Assembly (NCBI RefSeq): GCF_016117655.1
Contig: NZ_CP064936.1
Coordinates: 1 to 64,000, forward strand
Direction: 5' to 3'
Length of the DNA stretch: 64,000 nucleotides
Source of the DNA: Treponema peruense
GTDB taxonomy: Bacteria; Spirochaetota; Spirochaetia; Treponematales; Treponemataceae
Position 1 is the first letter of the stretch. Each line of letters starts with the position of its first letter. Shown here piece after piece: positions 1 to 8,809 of the stretch. The notes under the pieces are model-generated. The model did no database searches and was not told where the DNA came from. It saw only the letters and a program-made list of their open reading frames with translations. Position numbers and translations under genes: made by a program.

Positions 1-1488
1 ATGAGTGAACAGAATTACAAGGCTTTCTGGGATGAAGCATTAAAACAGATACACGAAGAATACAAGTCACAAGGTCAGGAAGACCAGTTCTCGCTATGGT
101 TCAACATGACTTATCTTGAAGATTCAATTTCAGAGATAACTGTAACCGTTCCTTCTTCATTTATGTGGGGACAGATGGTAAAAATGGGGAACGTAGCCAA
201 AGTTGAATCAAAAATTAAAGAACTCTGCGGCCAGACAATTTCAATCAATTATATAGTAAAAAAAGCTGAACCAGCACCAGAGCCGGTTACCACACAGACA
301 CAATCTGTACCCAAAACTGAACCCCAAATTCAGGCTGAACACCTTGAAACAACAGACACTTCTTCTGATAACACAAATTCTGTAAGTCAAACAGACAACG
401 CGGCGGCATCTGTACCCAAAACTGACACCGTACAATTCAGAAAACATCCGTTACTACGTGAAGATTATACATTCGACAGATTCGTAACAGGTGACAACAG
501 TGAATTTGCATACAGTGCCGCACTGGCCGCCGCTAAAAATCCCGGAAGAAGATTCAATCCTCTTTTGATATACGGTGGCGTAGGACTTGGAAAAACCCAC
601 CTCATGCAGTCAATAGGCAATTACATCTACAACAATGCAGACCCTGACTCAAGGCTCAAAATCTGTTACATAACTGCAGAAAACTTTACAAATGAATTTA
701 CAGCTTCACTCAGAAATAACACAATAGAAAAGTTCAAGTCAAAATACAGACAGCTGGACGTACTTTTACTGGACGACATCCACTTTTTAAAGGACAAGGT
801 CGGAACCCAGGAAGAACTGTTCCACACTTTTGAAGCTTTGTCTCAGAAACACGCGCAGATGGTATTTACATGCGACCGCCCTCTTTCAGAACTGAACGGT
901 ATTGAAGAAAGACTTAAGTCGCGCTTTTCTCTGGGAACACCTATTGACCTGCAGCCACCAAACTACGAAACAAGGCTTGCCATTCTTCAAAAAAAGCAAC
1001 ACCTGAACGGAACACAAATATCTGACGAAGTAATTGAATATATTGCAAAAAATGTTCAGTCAAACGTAAGGGAATTAAGTTCTTGCCTGGACAAAATGGT
1101 ACGCTATGCAGAAGTTATTCAAAAGCCTGTCACTATAGATATTGCCCAGCGTGAACTCAGGGACTTCTTTAGTGAATCGGCAGGTGGTTCTGTAAACATA
1201 GAAACCATACAGAAAGTCGTTGCAAACCATTACAATATTTCACTGAGCGACATAAAAAGCAAAAAGCGTAACAAAAAATTCGTTGTTCCACGCCAGATTG
1301 CAATTTACATCGCACGTGAGCTTGCAGATCTTTCCTACCCTGAACTTGGTAATGAGTTCGGAGGAAGAGACCATACTACGGCAATGCACAGTTACGAAAA
1401 AGTTGTTGACCAGCTCAAAACCGACTCAACACTGAATTCGACTGTTCAGCTTTTGATTAGAGAGGTTAAAGACTATAAAAAAATATAA
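1..1488 (+). CDS. dnaA: Chromosomal replication initiator DnaA
   Basis: DnaA binds DnaA boxes in oriC, melts the adjacent AT-rich DNA and helps load the replicative helicase. The 495-residue protein has an N-terminal domain I (about 1-75), a Ser/Thr/Pro-rich linker (about 80-145), an AAA+ domain with Walker A GGVGLGKTH near residue 192 and Walker B LLLDDIHFL near 258, and a C-terminal DNA-binding domain with the signature GGRDHTTAMHSYEK near 455. The window begins at its ATG, so its promoter cannot be seen. The linker is longer than minimal and contains two copies of the DNA string TCTGTACCCAAAACTG-like, encoding SVPKT, a string that recurs in other genes here. oriC and dnaN follow. Confidence 0.98.
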   Translation: MSEQNYKAFWDEALKQIHEEYKSQGQEDQFSLWFNMTYLEDSISEITVTVPSSFMWGQMVKMGNVAKVESKIKELCGQTISINYIVKKAEPAPEPVTTQTQSVPKTEPQIQAEHLETTDTSSDNTNSVSQTDNAAASVPKTDTVQFRKHPLLREDYTFDRFVTGDNSEFAYSAALAAAKNPGRRFNPLLIYGGVGLGKTHLMQSIGNYIYNNADPDSRLKICYITAENFTNEFTASLRNNTIEKFKSKYRQLDVLLLDDIHFLKDKVGTQEELFHTFEALSQKHAQMVFTCDRPLSELNGIEERLKSRFSLGTPIDLQPPNYETRLAILQKKQHLNGTQISDEVIEYIAKNVQSNVRELSSCLDKMVRYAEVIQKPVTIDIAQRELRDFFSESAGGSVNIETIQKVVANHYNISLSDIKSKKRNKKFVVPRQIAIYIARELADLSYPELGNEFGGRDHTTAMHSYEKVVDQLKTDSTLNSTVQLLIREVKDYKKI

Positions 1489-1774
1489 TTACCTGTGGAA
1501 AAACAGGTACCTTTATGATAAAATACTGTGGAAAACCTGTTAGATTCTTGGTATTCTGTGTAAAAGTGAAAATCCTGTGAATTCAAACACACCGGTTATG
1601 CACTTTGCAATTTTATTCAACAAAAAGAATTAAATGATTTTTCCACGAATTCACAGGCCTTATTATTATTACTACTAAATTTTATAAATTTATAAATTTA
1701 ATAAGAGCGTGAATTAAATTTGAAATACCCGGTGTAATCCCAAAAGATTACCTTAATAAATTATAGGAGTTTTT
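1489..1774. other. Probable oriC (dnaA-dnaN intergenic region)
   Basis: The 286 bases between dnaA and dnaN hold DnaA-box-like sites: TGTGGAAAA at 1494-1502 and 1527-1535, its inverse TTTTCCACG at 1639-1647, and TTATGCACT at 1596-1604. An AT-only stretch at about 1660-1700 (TTATTATTATTACTAC and following) could serve as the unwinding element. An 11-bp perfect inverted repeat, CCTGTGAATTC (1574-1584) and GAATTCACAGG (1647-1657), brackets the middle of the region. The position beside dnaA is the usual site for a bacterial origin. Function is inferred. The dnaN ribosome binding site (TAGGAG) lies at the right edge. Confidence 0.75.
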
Positions 1775-2899
1775 ATGAAATTTACTTTTGAAAAAGATGC
1801 GATGATAAAAGAAATATCTATCGCCCAGGAAATTATTTCTACAAAGAATGCCGGTTCTATGCTTTCAAATGTTCTGTTGATTGCAGAGAATAATACTCTT
1901 ACCATTAAGGCAACAGACATAAAAGTAAATTTCCAAACACAAATTCCTGTAAATATTGATATAGAAGGAACAACGACAGTTTACTGTGATAAATTTATGG
2001 GAATTCTCCAGTCACTGCCGGAAGGTGATGTTGAATTCATTCAGGAAGAAAGCCCTGACAATGAAAAATCAATAACAGTAACAATCAAACCTGTTCTTAA
2101 AAAAATCAAATTCCAGATGAAGAGCATGTCAGAAGAAAAGTTCCCCGAATTTGATTCTGCAGAAAAAGTTCCTTATTTTGAGATTCCTTCTAAAGAACTT
2201 AAGGAAATGATTCTTCATACAGCATTTGCAGTAAGTGTAGATGAAACACGCTATTTTATGAACGGCGTATATTTTGAGAAAAAAGATGATTCGCTGAATC
2301 TTATTGCAACTGACGGTCGTCGCCTGAGTTTTGCTTCAAAAAATATTCTTGCCGGAGTAAGTGATTTTACACCTGCAATTGTTCATCCCAAAATTCTGAA
2401 TATTATTTTAAAGCATGCTCCTGTTGAAGGAAACATTTTTATGGCAATTGTGGACAAAATGATTTTCTTTAAGTTCGGAAGTTACAGTTTTGGTTCAGTG
2501 CTTATTGAAGGACAGTTTCCCAATTATTCACGTGTAATTCCCGACCACCAGGATTTTGTGTTCAAAGTACAGAAAGATGAACTTATGGGTGCATTCAAGC
2601 GTGTTGCACTTATGGTAGACAAAAAGTCAGGAAGAATTTTCTTTGACATAAGCGATGGTGTACTTAAAATAAGTTCGCAGCAGGCAGACCTTGGAAGTTC
2701 ATCAGAAGAAATTCCGTGTGAATATTCCGGTGAACCTGCAGTCATAGCACTTAATTACCGCTATATTGATGAGCCTTTGCGCGGAATGGACTGTGAGAGA
2801 ATAGCCTTCGAGTTTACTGCCGAGATGAAAGCAATAACAATGCGCCCTGAGCCGGCCGAAGACTATTTTGACATAATAATGCCGATGCAGAAAGAATAG
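1775..2899 (+). CDS. dnaN: DNA polymerase III beta subunit (sliding clamp)
   Basis: DnaN forms the ring-shaped clamp that tethers DNA polymerase III to DNA. The 374-residue length is normal for the family, and the three-domain clamp pattern is visible: an N-terminal segment with SNVLLIAENNTL, a middle segment with YFMNGVYFE and LIATDGRRLSFA, and a C-terminal segment ending in IIMPMQ. The start ATG follows a good TAGGAG site. The stop codon TAG shares its last base with the GTG start of recF, so the two genes are translationally coupled. Confidence 0.97.
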   Translation: MKFTFEKDAMIKEISIAQEIISTKNAGSMLSNVLLIAENNTLTIKATDIKVNFQTQIPVNIDIEGTTTVYCDKFMGILQSLPEGDVEFIQEESPDNEKSITVTIKPVLKKIKFQMKSMSEEKFPEFDSAEKVPYFEIPSKELKEMILHTAFAVSVDETRYFMNGVYFEKKDDSLNLIATDGRRLSFASKNILAGVSDFTPAIVHPKILNIILKHAPVEGNIFMAIVDKMIFFKFGSYSFGSVLIEGQFPNYSRVIPDHQDFVFKVQKDELMGAFKRVALMVDKKSGRIFFDISDGVLKISSQQADLGSSSEEIPCEYSGEPAVIALNYRYIDEPLRGMDCERIAFEFTAEMKAITMRPEPAEDYFDIIMPMQKE

Positions 2900-4002
2900 T
2901 GCCGTTTCTATCTCTTAATCCCGTAAATTTCAGAAATCTCAAAAACGAGACAATCGATCTTCTTGCGAGAGAAGTTTATTTTACGGGAGAAAACGGCCAG
3001 GGTAAAAGCAATCTGCTTGAGGCCCTTTACTATTCTGCCTACGGAGCGTCTTTTAGAACAAGGGCAGACTCTGAAATTATACGGAATTCTGAATCTGCCT
3101 GTGCGCTGCATACTTTATACAGGGAAGAAAACGGTTCAACTCATACAACTTCAATAAAGATTATAAGGAATGCAAACAAAATAGACAAAAAAATCGAAAA
3201 AGACGGAAAAATCCTTCATGATCGTAAGGAATTAATTAATACGATGCCGTGTGTTCTTTACAATCATGACGATTTGGATTTTGCTGTTGGTTCTCCGGAG
3301 AGGCGCCGTTTTTTTATAGACCAGTCCCTGAGCATGTACGATGTTCTTTACATTGACGTTATGCGCCGTTACAAGCGTGTTTTGAAAAACAGAAACCTTT
3401 CGTTAAAAAACAAAGCCTTTGATTTGATAGATACTTATGATGCCCAGCTTGTTCAAAACGGAATTGAAATACAGAAAAAAAGAAATGATGCAGTTTTCAG
3501 CTTTAACCAGATTTTCGGTAGGCTTTATGAGGAAGTAACCGGAATAGACGGCGTAAGTATAAGATACTGCCCTTCATGGAAAAAAAATGCAGAAGTCTTG
3601 CCCTCCCCTTCCGAAGTGTATGACATTGTTCACTCACACCGCGAGGCTGAACGTGTAATGGGTACAACACTGACCGGTCCCCACCGTGACAGAATTGTTT
3701 TTGTCCGCAAAGGAAGTGCCTTTGTTCCGACTGCATCTACAGGACAGAGACGGCTTCTTGCCCTTATACTCAGAACTGCACAGGCTGTATTTTATACTCA
3801 TGCAACTTCAAAAAAGCCCGTTCTTCTTATGGACGATGTGCTTTTGGAACTGGACCCCGAAAAGAGGCGGCGTGTAACGACACTTCTTCCCGATTACGAC
3901 CAGCTTTTTTGTACATTTCTCCCGGGTGAACCTTATGAACATTACAAAACCGATGCGACAAGGGTTTATTCAATTGAAAAAGGAAACTGGAAGCAAATAT
4001 AG
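2899..4002 (+). CDS. recF: DNA replication and repair protein RecF
   Basis: RecF is an SMC-like ATPase that helps load RecA at single-strand gaps. The 367-residue protein shows a Walker A motif (FTGENGQGKSNLLEALY, about residues 28-45), a family signature TGPHRDRIVF, an ABC-type signature STGQRRLLAL and a Walker B LLMDDVLLELD. The start is GTG, overlapping the dnaN stop by one base (TAGTG). The RecF signature loop reads STGQRR rather than the common STGEQK, a normal variant. It sits in the classical dnaA-dnaN-recF order. Confidence 0.96.
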   Translation: MPFLSLNPVNFRNLKNETIDLLAREVYFTGENGQGKSNLLEALYYSAYGASFRTRADSEIIRNSESACALHTLYREENGSTHTTSIKIIRNANKIDKKIEKDGKILHDRKELINTMPCVLYNHDDLDFAVGSPERRRFFIDQSLSMYDVLYIDVMRRYKRVLKNRNLSLKNKAFDLIDTYDAQLVQNGIEIQKKRNDAVFSFNQIFGRLYEEVTGIDGVSIRYCPSWKKNAEVLPSPSEVYDIVHSHREAERVMGTTLTGPHRDRIVFVRKGSAFVPTASTGQRRLLALILRTAQAVFYTHATSKKPVLLMDDVLLELDPEKRRRVTTLLPDYDQLFCTFLPGEPYEHYKTDATRVYSIEKGNWKQI

Positions 4003-4034
4003 ACTGAATCATTCAGTTTTTGAAAGGGAAAAAA

Positions 4035-4577
4035 ATGGAAGAAGCAGAAAAAATATCTTTTGTAATAGAAAGTGCATTTGAAAATATACGTACGGCAAAT
4101 GCAGGTGATGCTCTGAATATTTACAATGTGTGGAAAAATGTTCTTTGCCGCATAAAAGGACGTTCCCCAAACGAAGGACAGAAACTTGCAGACCACAGTC
4201 GCGTAATTGACTACAAAAATGGAATTCTTCTGGTAGAAGCAGATCATCCCGGCTGGATAGAGCTGCTGCGTCTTCACAAAAAATATATCATGACCGGACT
4301 TGAGCGTGATATTCCACAGATAAAGATTACGAATGTAGTTTACAGACTTGCAGGACACCGCGGAGAAATTTTTGACACGCGTAATATGCAGGAAAAAGAC
4401 AGCGATACCAGATCAAAAATGCAGCAACGTCTTGATGAAGAAGAGAAAATTATTGAAAAAACAGGAATTTCTGTTGATAAAAAGCATGGAACTGCTCCAA
4501 AAAAGGCTCTTCCGCCGGAATTGGCAGCAATTTTTGACGATTTAAGGCAAAGTATGTTGACCAATTCAAAAGATTAA
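4035..4577 (+). CDS. DUF721 / DciA-family protein
   Basis: DUF721 proteins include DciA, which helps load the DnaB replicative helicase in bacteria that lack DnaC/DnaI. I assign the family from position (directly after recF, before rpmH) and from the N-terminal core: IYNVWKNVLC, then GILLVEADHPGWIELLRLHKK and a following beta-rich stretch. The C-terminal half is charged and probably disordered. The ATG at 4035 is preferred over an in-frame TTG at 4020 because AAGGGA lies at the right distance before it. The length is about 180 residues. The helicase-loading role is inferred. Confidence 0.8.
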   Translation: MEEAEKISFVIESAFENIRTANAGDALNIYNVWKNVLCRIKGRSPNEGQKLADHSRVIDYKNGILLVEADHPGWIELLRLHKKYIMTGLERDIPQIKITNVVYRLAGHRGEIFDTRNMQEKDSDTRSKMQQRLDEEEKIIEKTGISVDKKHGTAPKKALPPELAAIFDDLRQSMLTNSKD

Positions 4578-4633
4578 TGGTAATATACGCACTACTGTAA
4601 TCGAAATTATTATTTTTATATAGGAGTCATCAT

Positions 4634-4789
4634 ATGTTACGCACATACCAACCTAGTAAAGTAAAGCGCAATAGAAAATTCGGATTCCGCGCACGCATGG
4701 CAACCCGTGGTGGTCGCATGGTTCTCGCGAGAAGAAGAGCAAAGGGTCGCCATAAGCTTACTGTTTCTGACGAAAAGAAGCCTTACTGA
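4634..4789 (+). CDS. rpmH: Ribosomal protein L34 (bL34)
   Basis: This 51-residue basic protein of the large ribosomal subunit begins [20 protein letters not shown] and contains the L34 signature [20 protein letters not shown]. It is preceded by TAGGAG and an AT-rich leader. It is followed after 13 bases by rnpA, the standard rpmH-rnpA arrangement. The C-terminal tail ([11 protein letters not shown]) is slightly longer than the usual 44-46 residues. Confidence 0.97.
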   Translation: MLRTYQPSKVKRNRKFGFRARMATRGGRMVLARRRAKGRHKLTVSDEKKPY

Positions 4790-4802
4790 TTTTTCTTAGC
4801 GG

Positions 4803-5165
4803 ATGGAAGCGGACTTGTTAAAAACGGGGCGTTTTAAGCGTGAAGAACATATAAAGCGCCCTGCCGACATCCAGAAACTTTTTAAGACAGGGAAGCGAGT
4901 CAGTGTTGCTGGAGCAAAGCTCTTCTATATGCTGAATGACCGAAACATAAATCGAATCGGATTTCCACTTCCCCGCGGTTATGGAAACGCTGTGGAGCGA
5001 AACACATCCAGGCGCTACAGCCGTGAAACATATCGCTTTTTTAAGACACACCTGAACACCGGATACGATATGCTCCTTCTAGTATATCCCGGAAATGACT
5101 CGTTCCAATCGCGGTGTGAAAAATTTAAGACATTATGCCAAAAGGCTGGTTTATTAAAGGATTAA
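4803..5165 (+). CDS. rnpA: Ribonuclease P protein component
   Basis: RnpA is the protein subunit of RNase P, which removes the 5' leaders of pre-tRNAs. The 120-residue basic protein starts [19 protein letters not shown] and carries a diverged form of the RNR motif ([16 protein letters not shown], about residues 62-77); the canonical form is RNRxKR. It lies between rpmH and yidD and overlaps yidD by 31 bases. The start codon at 4803 has no strong Shine-Dalgarno site, and coupling with rpmH is likely. Confidence 0.9.
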   Translation: MEADLLKTGRFKREEHIKRPADIQKLFKTGKRVSVAGAKLFYMLNDRNINRIGFPLPRGYGNAVERNTSRRYSRETYRFFKTHLNTGYDMLLLVYPGNDSFQSRCEKFKTLCQKAGLLKD

Positions 5166-5383
5166 GGGATTTTTTTACAAAATTCCTGTGTTCTTTAATA
5201 CGTTTTTATCAAGTTTTTATCTCTCCTTTATTTCCGCCGAGTTGCAGATTTACACCGACGTGTTCTCAGTATGCTATGGAAGCAATAAGAAAACACGGCC
5301 CGCTAAAGGGTTTTTATCTTGCCGTAAAAAGAATAATCAGATGTAATCCGTTCAATAAAGGCGGATACGATCCTGTTCCATAA
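5135..5383 (+). CDS. yidD: Membrane protein insertion efficiency factor YidD
   Basis: YidD is a small amphipathic membrane-associated protein that supports YidC-dependent insertion. The 82-residue protein has the family core [31 protein letters not shown] and the C-terminal [14 protein letters not shown]. The start overlaps the 3' end of rnpA. yidC begins 24 bases downstream. Family identity is clear. Confidence 0.95.
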   Translation: MPKGWFIKGLRDFFTKFLCSLIRFYQVFISPLFPPSCRFTPTCSQYAMEAIRKHGPLKGFYLAVKRIIRCNPFNKGGYDPVP

Positions 5384-5407
5384 TCCGGCGAAAAAAAGGA
5401 AAATAAT

Positions 5408-7231
5408 ATGGACAAAAATACCATTCTGGCTATAGTTCTGTCTACTTTGGTACTGTTTGTGTCTCTTTTTGTACAGACAGTTTATGTTGCTCCAAAACAG
5501 CAGGCCGCAGCCCAGGCACAGCAGATTGAACTTGAAGCACAGAAAGCTCTGGAAGAAGAAAAAGCACGCGAAGAACAGTCTTTGATAGACAGCGTTGTTT
5601 CTGCAGATAATGAAACTTCAAAAGTCGATCAGATTCCTCTTCAGGAATTTACAGTCACTACAAAAAAAGCAAAAGTTGTTCTTACAAACAGAGGCGGAGA
5701 CATAATAAGTTACCAGCTTCTTGAACATAAGGATAAAGATACTGGTCTGGGTGTCGAAATGGCAGACAATGTTTCTGAAATGAACAGAGCCTTTTCACTT
5801 TCGTTCGGCGGACCGGAATCTTCTGTAATTAACGAAAACTTCAATGTAAAAGTATTTGACGATTATACAATCGGTTTTTTCAAAACGTATGAGTTTAAGG
5901 ACGAGTCAGGAAATACACGCCCTGTAACTCTCGGAAAAAAGTATACCTTTATGCCTGATGATTATGTTTTTAAACTGGATGTTACCTTAAAAACTGGTGA
6001 CGGCGGACTGGACTTTAACGGAGCTTCCTATACCATAAGAACGGCTCCGCAGATTGGACCGCACTATGACAGAAAGCATGACCGCTACGAAGTAAGACAG
6101 TTTATTTCGTTCAACGGGTCAAAGAAAACTGTAAAACCAATAACAGATAAAACATATGACAAGCCGTATGACTGGGCTGGTGTTGCAGGAAAATATTTTA
6201 CTACCCTTGTAAAACCTGTTGCTCCTCTAAACATGCAGAACAATGTAAAGACTTCTGTTCAGAGCAGCAATGACTATGAAAATGCCCAGATTTTCCTTAC
6301 AAGAAATCCTGTTGAGTCAGGCGATGTAAATGATTCTTACTACATTTATGTCGGACCAAGAAGTGAAAATGAGCTCATTAAATACAATTCAAAGGAAAAG
6401 AACTCCTGGGGTCTTTCTGGAGTAAAATTCAATCAGGCTTTGCAGACAAGCGGAATGCTTTCGTGGATTGAAATTGTACTCAAGTGGATTCTCGAAAAAA
6501 TAAATATTGTAATGAAGAACTGGGGAATTTCTATCATAGTTCTTACAATTATCTTGAAGATTGTTTTGTTCCCGCTGAATAAGAATTCTGCAATGGGTTC
6601 CCTTAAAATGCAGGAACTTCAGCCAAAAATGACAGCGCTTCAGGAAAAGTACAAAGATGACCAGCAGAAACTTAGTATAGAAATGCAGAAACTTTATAAA
6701 GAAGTCGGGTATAATCCTATGAAGGGTTGTCTTCCGATGATTCTGCAGATGATTATCCTGTTTGCTCTTTACAATGTATTCAACAATTACTTTGAGTTCC
6801 GCGGAGCAGAATTTATTCCGGGATGGATTGACGATCTTTCAAAGGGAGACGTTCTGTTTACATGGAACAAACATATTCCGTTTATTTCGGGATTTACGAT
6901 GAATACTTTGCGTCTTCTTCCGTTTATTTATACTGCTTCACAGCTTTTGAACGGTGTTATTACACAGTACGGCGGTTCGGCAGGTGGCGGTGCTGCACAG
7001 AAACAGATGAAATTCATGATGTACGGTATGCCTATTATGTTCTTCTTCCTGTTCTATAATGTACCGAGCGGACTTCTCCTTTACTGGACTGTAAGCAACA
7101 TTCTTCAGATTGGACAGCAGCTTGTTATTAACAATGTAATGAAGAAAAAGCGTGCCGAAATGGAAAAAGCAAAACCGGTTGTTAACAGTAACGTTCTTAA
7201 ATTCAAGGGCGGAAAGAAAAAAACACGCTGA
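5408..7231 (+). CDS. yidC: Membrane protein insertase YidC
   Basis: YidC/Oxa1 inserts and folds inner-membrane proteins. The 607-residue form is the Gram-negative type. It has an N-terminal membrane anchor (about residues 5-25), an Ala/Gln/Glu-rich linker, a periplasmic beta domain (about 75-340) and a C-terminal core with five membrane segments beginning near GISIIVLTIILKIVLFPL. The cytoplasmic loop contains KMQELQPKMTALQEKYKDD, and the hydrophilic-groove helices follow. The Lys/Arg-rich tail fits ribosome binding. It belongs to the rpmH-rnpA-yidD-yidC-jag cluster. Confidence 0.97.
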   Translation: MDKNTILAIVLSTLVLFVSLFVQTVYVAPKQQAAAQAQQIELEAQKALEEEKAREEQSLIDSVVSADNETSKVDQIPLQEFTVTTKKAKVVLTNRGGDIISYQLLEHKDKDTGLGVEMADNVSEMNRAFSLSFGGPESSVINENFNVKVFDDYTIGFFKTYEFKDESGNTRPVTLGKKYTFMPDDYVFKLDVTLKTGDGGLDFNGASYTIRTAPQIGPHYDRKHDRYEVRQFISFNGSKKTVKPITDKTYDKPYDWAGVAGKYFTTLVKPVAPLNMQNNVKTSVQSSNDYENAQIFLTRNPVESGDVNDSYYIYVGPRSENELIKYNSKEKNSWGLSGVKFNQALQTSGMLSWIEIVLKWILEKINIVMKNWGISIIVLTIILKIVLFPLNKNSAMGSLKMQELQPKMTALQEKYKDDQQKLSIEMQKLYKEVGYNPMKGCLPMILQMIILFALYNVFNNYFEFRGAEFIPGWIDDLSKGDVLFTWNKHIPFISGFTMNTLRLLPFIYTASQLLNGVITQYGGSAGGGAAQKQMKFMMYGMPIMFFFLFYNVPSGLLLYWTVSNILQIGQQLVINNVMKKKRAEMEKAKPVVNSNVLKFKGGKKKTR

Positions 7232-7260
7232 TTATTGAGTAAAATTCTTGGAGGAATAAA

Positions 7261-7977
7261 ATGGTTTACGAATATGAAGGAAAAACAGAAAAAGAAGCTG
7301 TAGAAAAGGCAGCTGTTGAACTTGGTCTTGAAAAAGATCAGTTTGATGTAGAAATTCTTGAGTCACAGAAAAATACTCTTTTCAAAAAAGGTTATGTAAG
7401 AATCAGAATTCACACTGTTGACTCTCAGGATCATGTTTCCCCTGAATTTGACGGAAAAATTCCGAATGCAACTGTCCGCGCAAATAATCCTGCGATGGTT
7501 GCAAATCCCATGCCTCAAGGTGAATTCGAATCAAAAATCATCGATTTTGTTACTGAGATGATAAACAAGATGGGATACGAAGTTACTGTTGAAGTTATGT
7601 TCCGCGAAGAAAAGAAAATTGGAATAAAACTTACAAGCGACAGTTCTTCTATTCTTATTGGACGCAAGGGAAAGAATCTTGATGCAATGCAGCTTCTTGT
7701 AAATGTTTATGCAGGCCACCTTGGACACGAAGATGTAAGAATTATTCTTGACAGCGAGAATTACAGAATCCGCCGTGAGGAAAGTCTTGTTCGTCTTGCA
7801 TACGTTACTGCCGATAAGGTCAGACAGACAAAGAATTCAATTCTTCTTGAACCGATGAATCCTTTTGAGCGCCGTCTTATTCACACAACTCTTAATGACA
7901 TTGGCGATATTGAAACTAAAAGCGAGGGAGATGGTTTATATAAGCAGGTGCGCGTAATTTACAAAGGCGTGCGCTGA
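7261..7977 (+). CDS. jag: RNA-binding protein Jag/KhpB (Jag-N, KH, R3H)
   Basis: This is a KH-R3H RNA-binding protein of 238 residues. The N-terminal Jag domain starts MVYEYEGKTEKEAVEKAAVE (residues 1-20). A KH domain with the loop ILIGRKGKNLDAMQLLVN lies around residues 130-147. The C-terminal R3H domain contains PFERRLIHTTL, with the Arg-x3-His spacing. It follows yidC with a GGAGG ribosome binding site, the usual neighbourhood. KhpB family members bind small RNAs and mRNAs; the role in spirochaetes is not established. Confidence 0.93.
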   Translation: MVYEYEGKTEKEAVEKAAVELGLEKDQFDVEILESQKNTLFKKGYVRIRIHTVDSQDHVSPEFDGKIPNATVRANNPAMVANPMPQGEFESKIIDFVTEMINKMGYEVTVEVMFREEKKIGIKLTSDSSSILIGRKGKNLDAMQLLVNVYAGHLGHEDVRIILDSENYRIRREESLVRLAYVTADKVRQTKNSILLEPMNPFERRLIHTTLNDIGDIETKSEGDGLYKQVRVIYKGVR

Positions 7978-7998
7978 AAATCATTTTCAGGACTGTGT

Positions 7999-8784
7999 AT
8001 GGCGGAAAACCTAAAGAAAAAAATTCTGCTTGTTGCTGTCTGTTTATTTTCCGGACTGGAAGTTTTTGCATTTTCAGCCCGGGACATTGTTGACAGTTCA
8101 ATTTATGATAAACTTGTTTCTGACGGAAAGATTCAGGTTAATCACTTTAAAGAAAAGACATACGAACTTAAGCTTTTGCCAAAGACAGAGCTTAGTAAAA
8201 AAATTTCTTCAGTCTGGCCTTCTGAGTTTGGGATTCCGGTTATTTATGTAGAGAATCTTTACCTGATTCCAAAGAAGAACCTGAACAGTTCCAATCCGCA
8301 GAGTGTTAATATTGAAAAGGCATCACGTGTAATCCGTTCGGTAAGCAAAATGGATAAAATGCCGTATATTGACGAAGGTGTTGAAAAAATTCTTTACAAG
8401 GAAGCCTACTGTATTGCAGGTCCAAGAGACAGAACAAGAGTTGCTGACCCTGTTGACGGTGACATTGACGGTAAAAAAGCTTATGTTCTTTTAAACGATA
8501 AATCGCTTGGAAAGATTAATTATGTTCTTAACTATTTTGGTAAAGAACAGGAAATTGCTGCAGATTTTGCAAATTGTAGTGACGTTTATGTTGGTCCGAT
8601 TAAATGTGTAGAAACTGAGCAGCTTAGAATTAATCTTGTTGTAATGGATTGTGAAGAAGACCTTATGGTTTATATGCTGGTTCAGACAAAAGTACCGGCG
8701 ATTTCGTTTCTTGAAAACAAATTCTATGATACTTTTTCAAAGAGACTTGATGCAATTTACCGCTGGTTTTTGAAACAGTTTTAG
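7999..8784 (+). CDS. Exported protein of unknown function (DUF6675-like)
   Basis: This 261-residue protein has an N-terminal signal peptide (NLKKKILLVAVCLFSGLEVF followed by AFS). The mature part has alternating charged and hydrophobic strands, with KMDKMPYIDEGVEKILYKEA and an acidic stretch near residue 215. I recognise no catalytic motif. The resemblance to a treponemal exported family (DUF6675) is from memory and weak. It lies 22 bases after jag and 26 bases before the immunophilin gene on the same strand, so it is probably co-transcribed and periplasmic. Confidence 0.6.
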   Translation: MAENLKKKILLVAVCLFSGLEVFAFSARDIVDSSIYDKLVSDGKIQVNHFKEKTYELKLLPKTELSKKISSVWPSEFGIPVIYVENLYLIPKKNLNSSNPQSVNIEKASRVIRSVSKMDKMPYIDEGVEKILYKEAYCIAGPRDRTRVADPVDGDIDGKKAYVLLNDKSLGKINYVLNYFGKEQEIAADFANCSDVYVGPIKCVETEQLRINLVVMDCEEDLMVYMLVQTKVPAISFLENKFYDTFSKRLDAIYRWFLKQF

Positions 8785-8809
8785 GCAACCGTATAGGAGG
8801 GCAATATAA

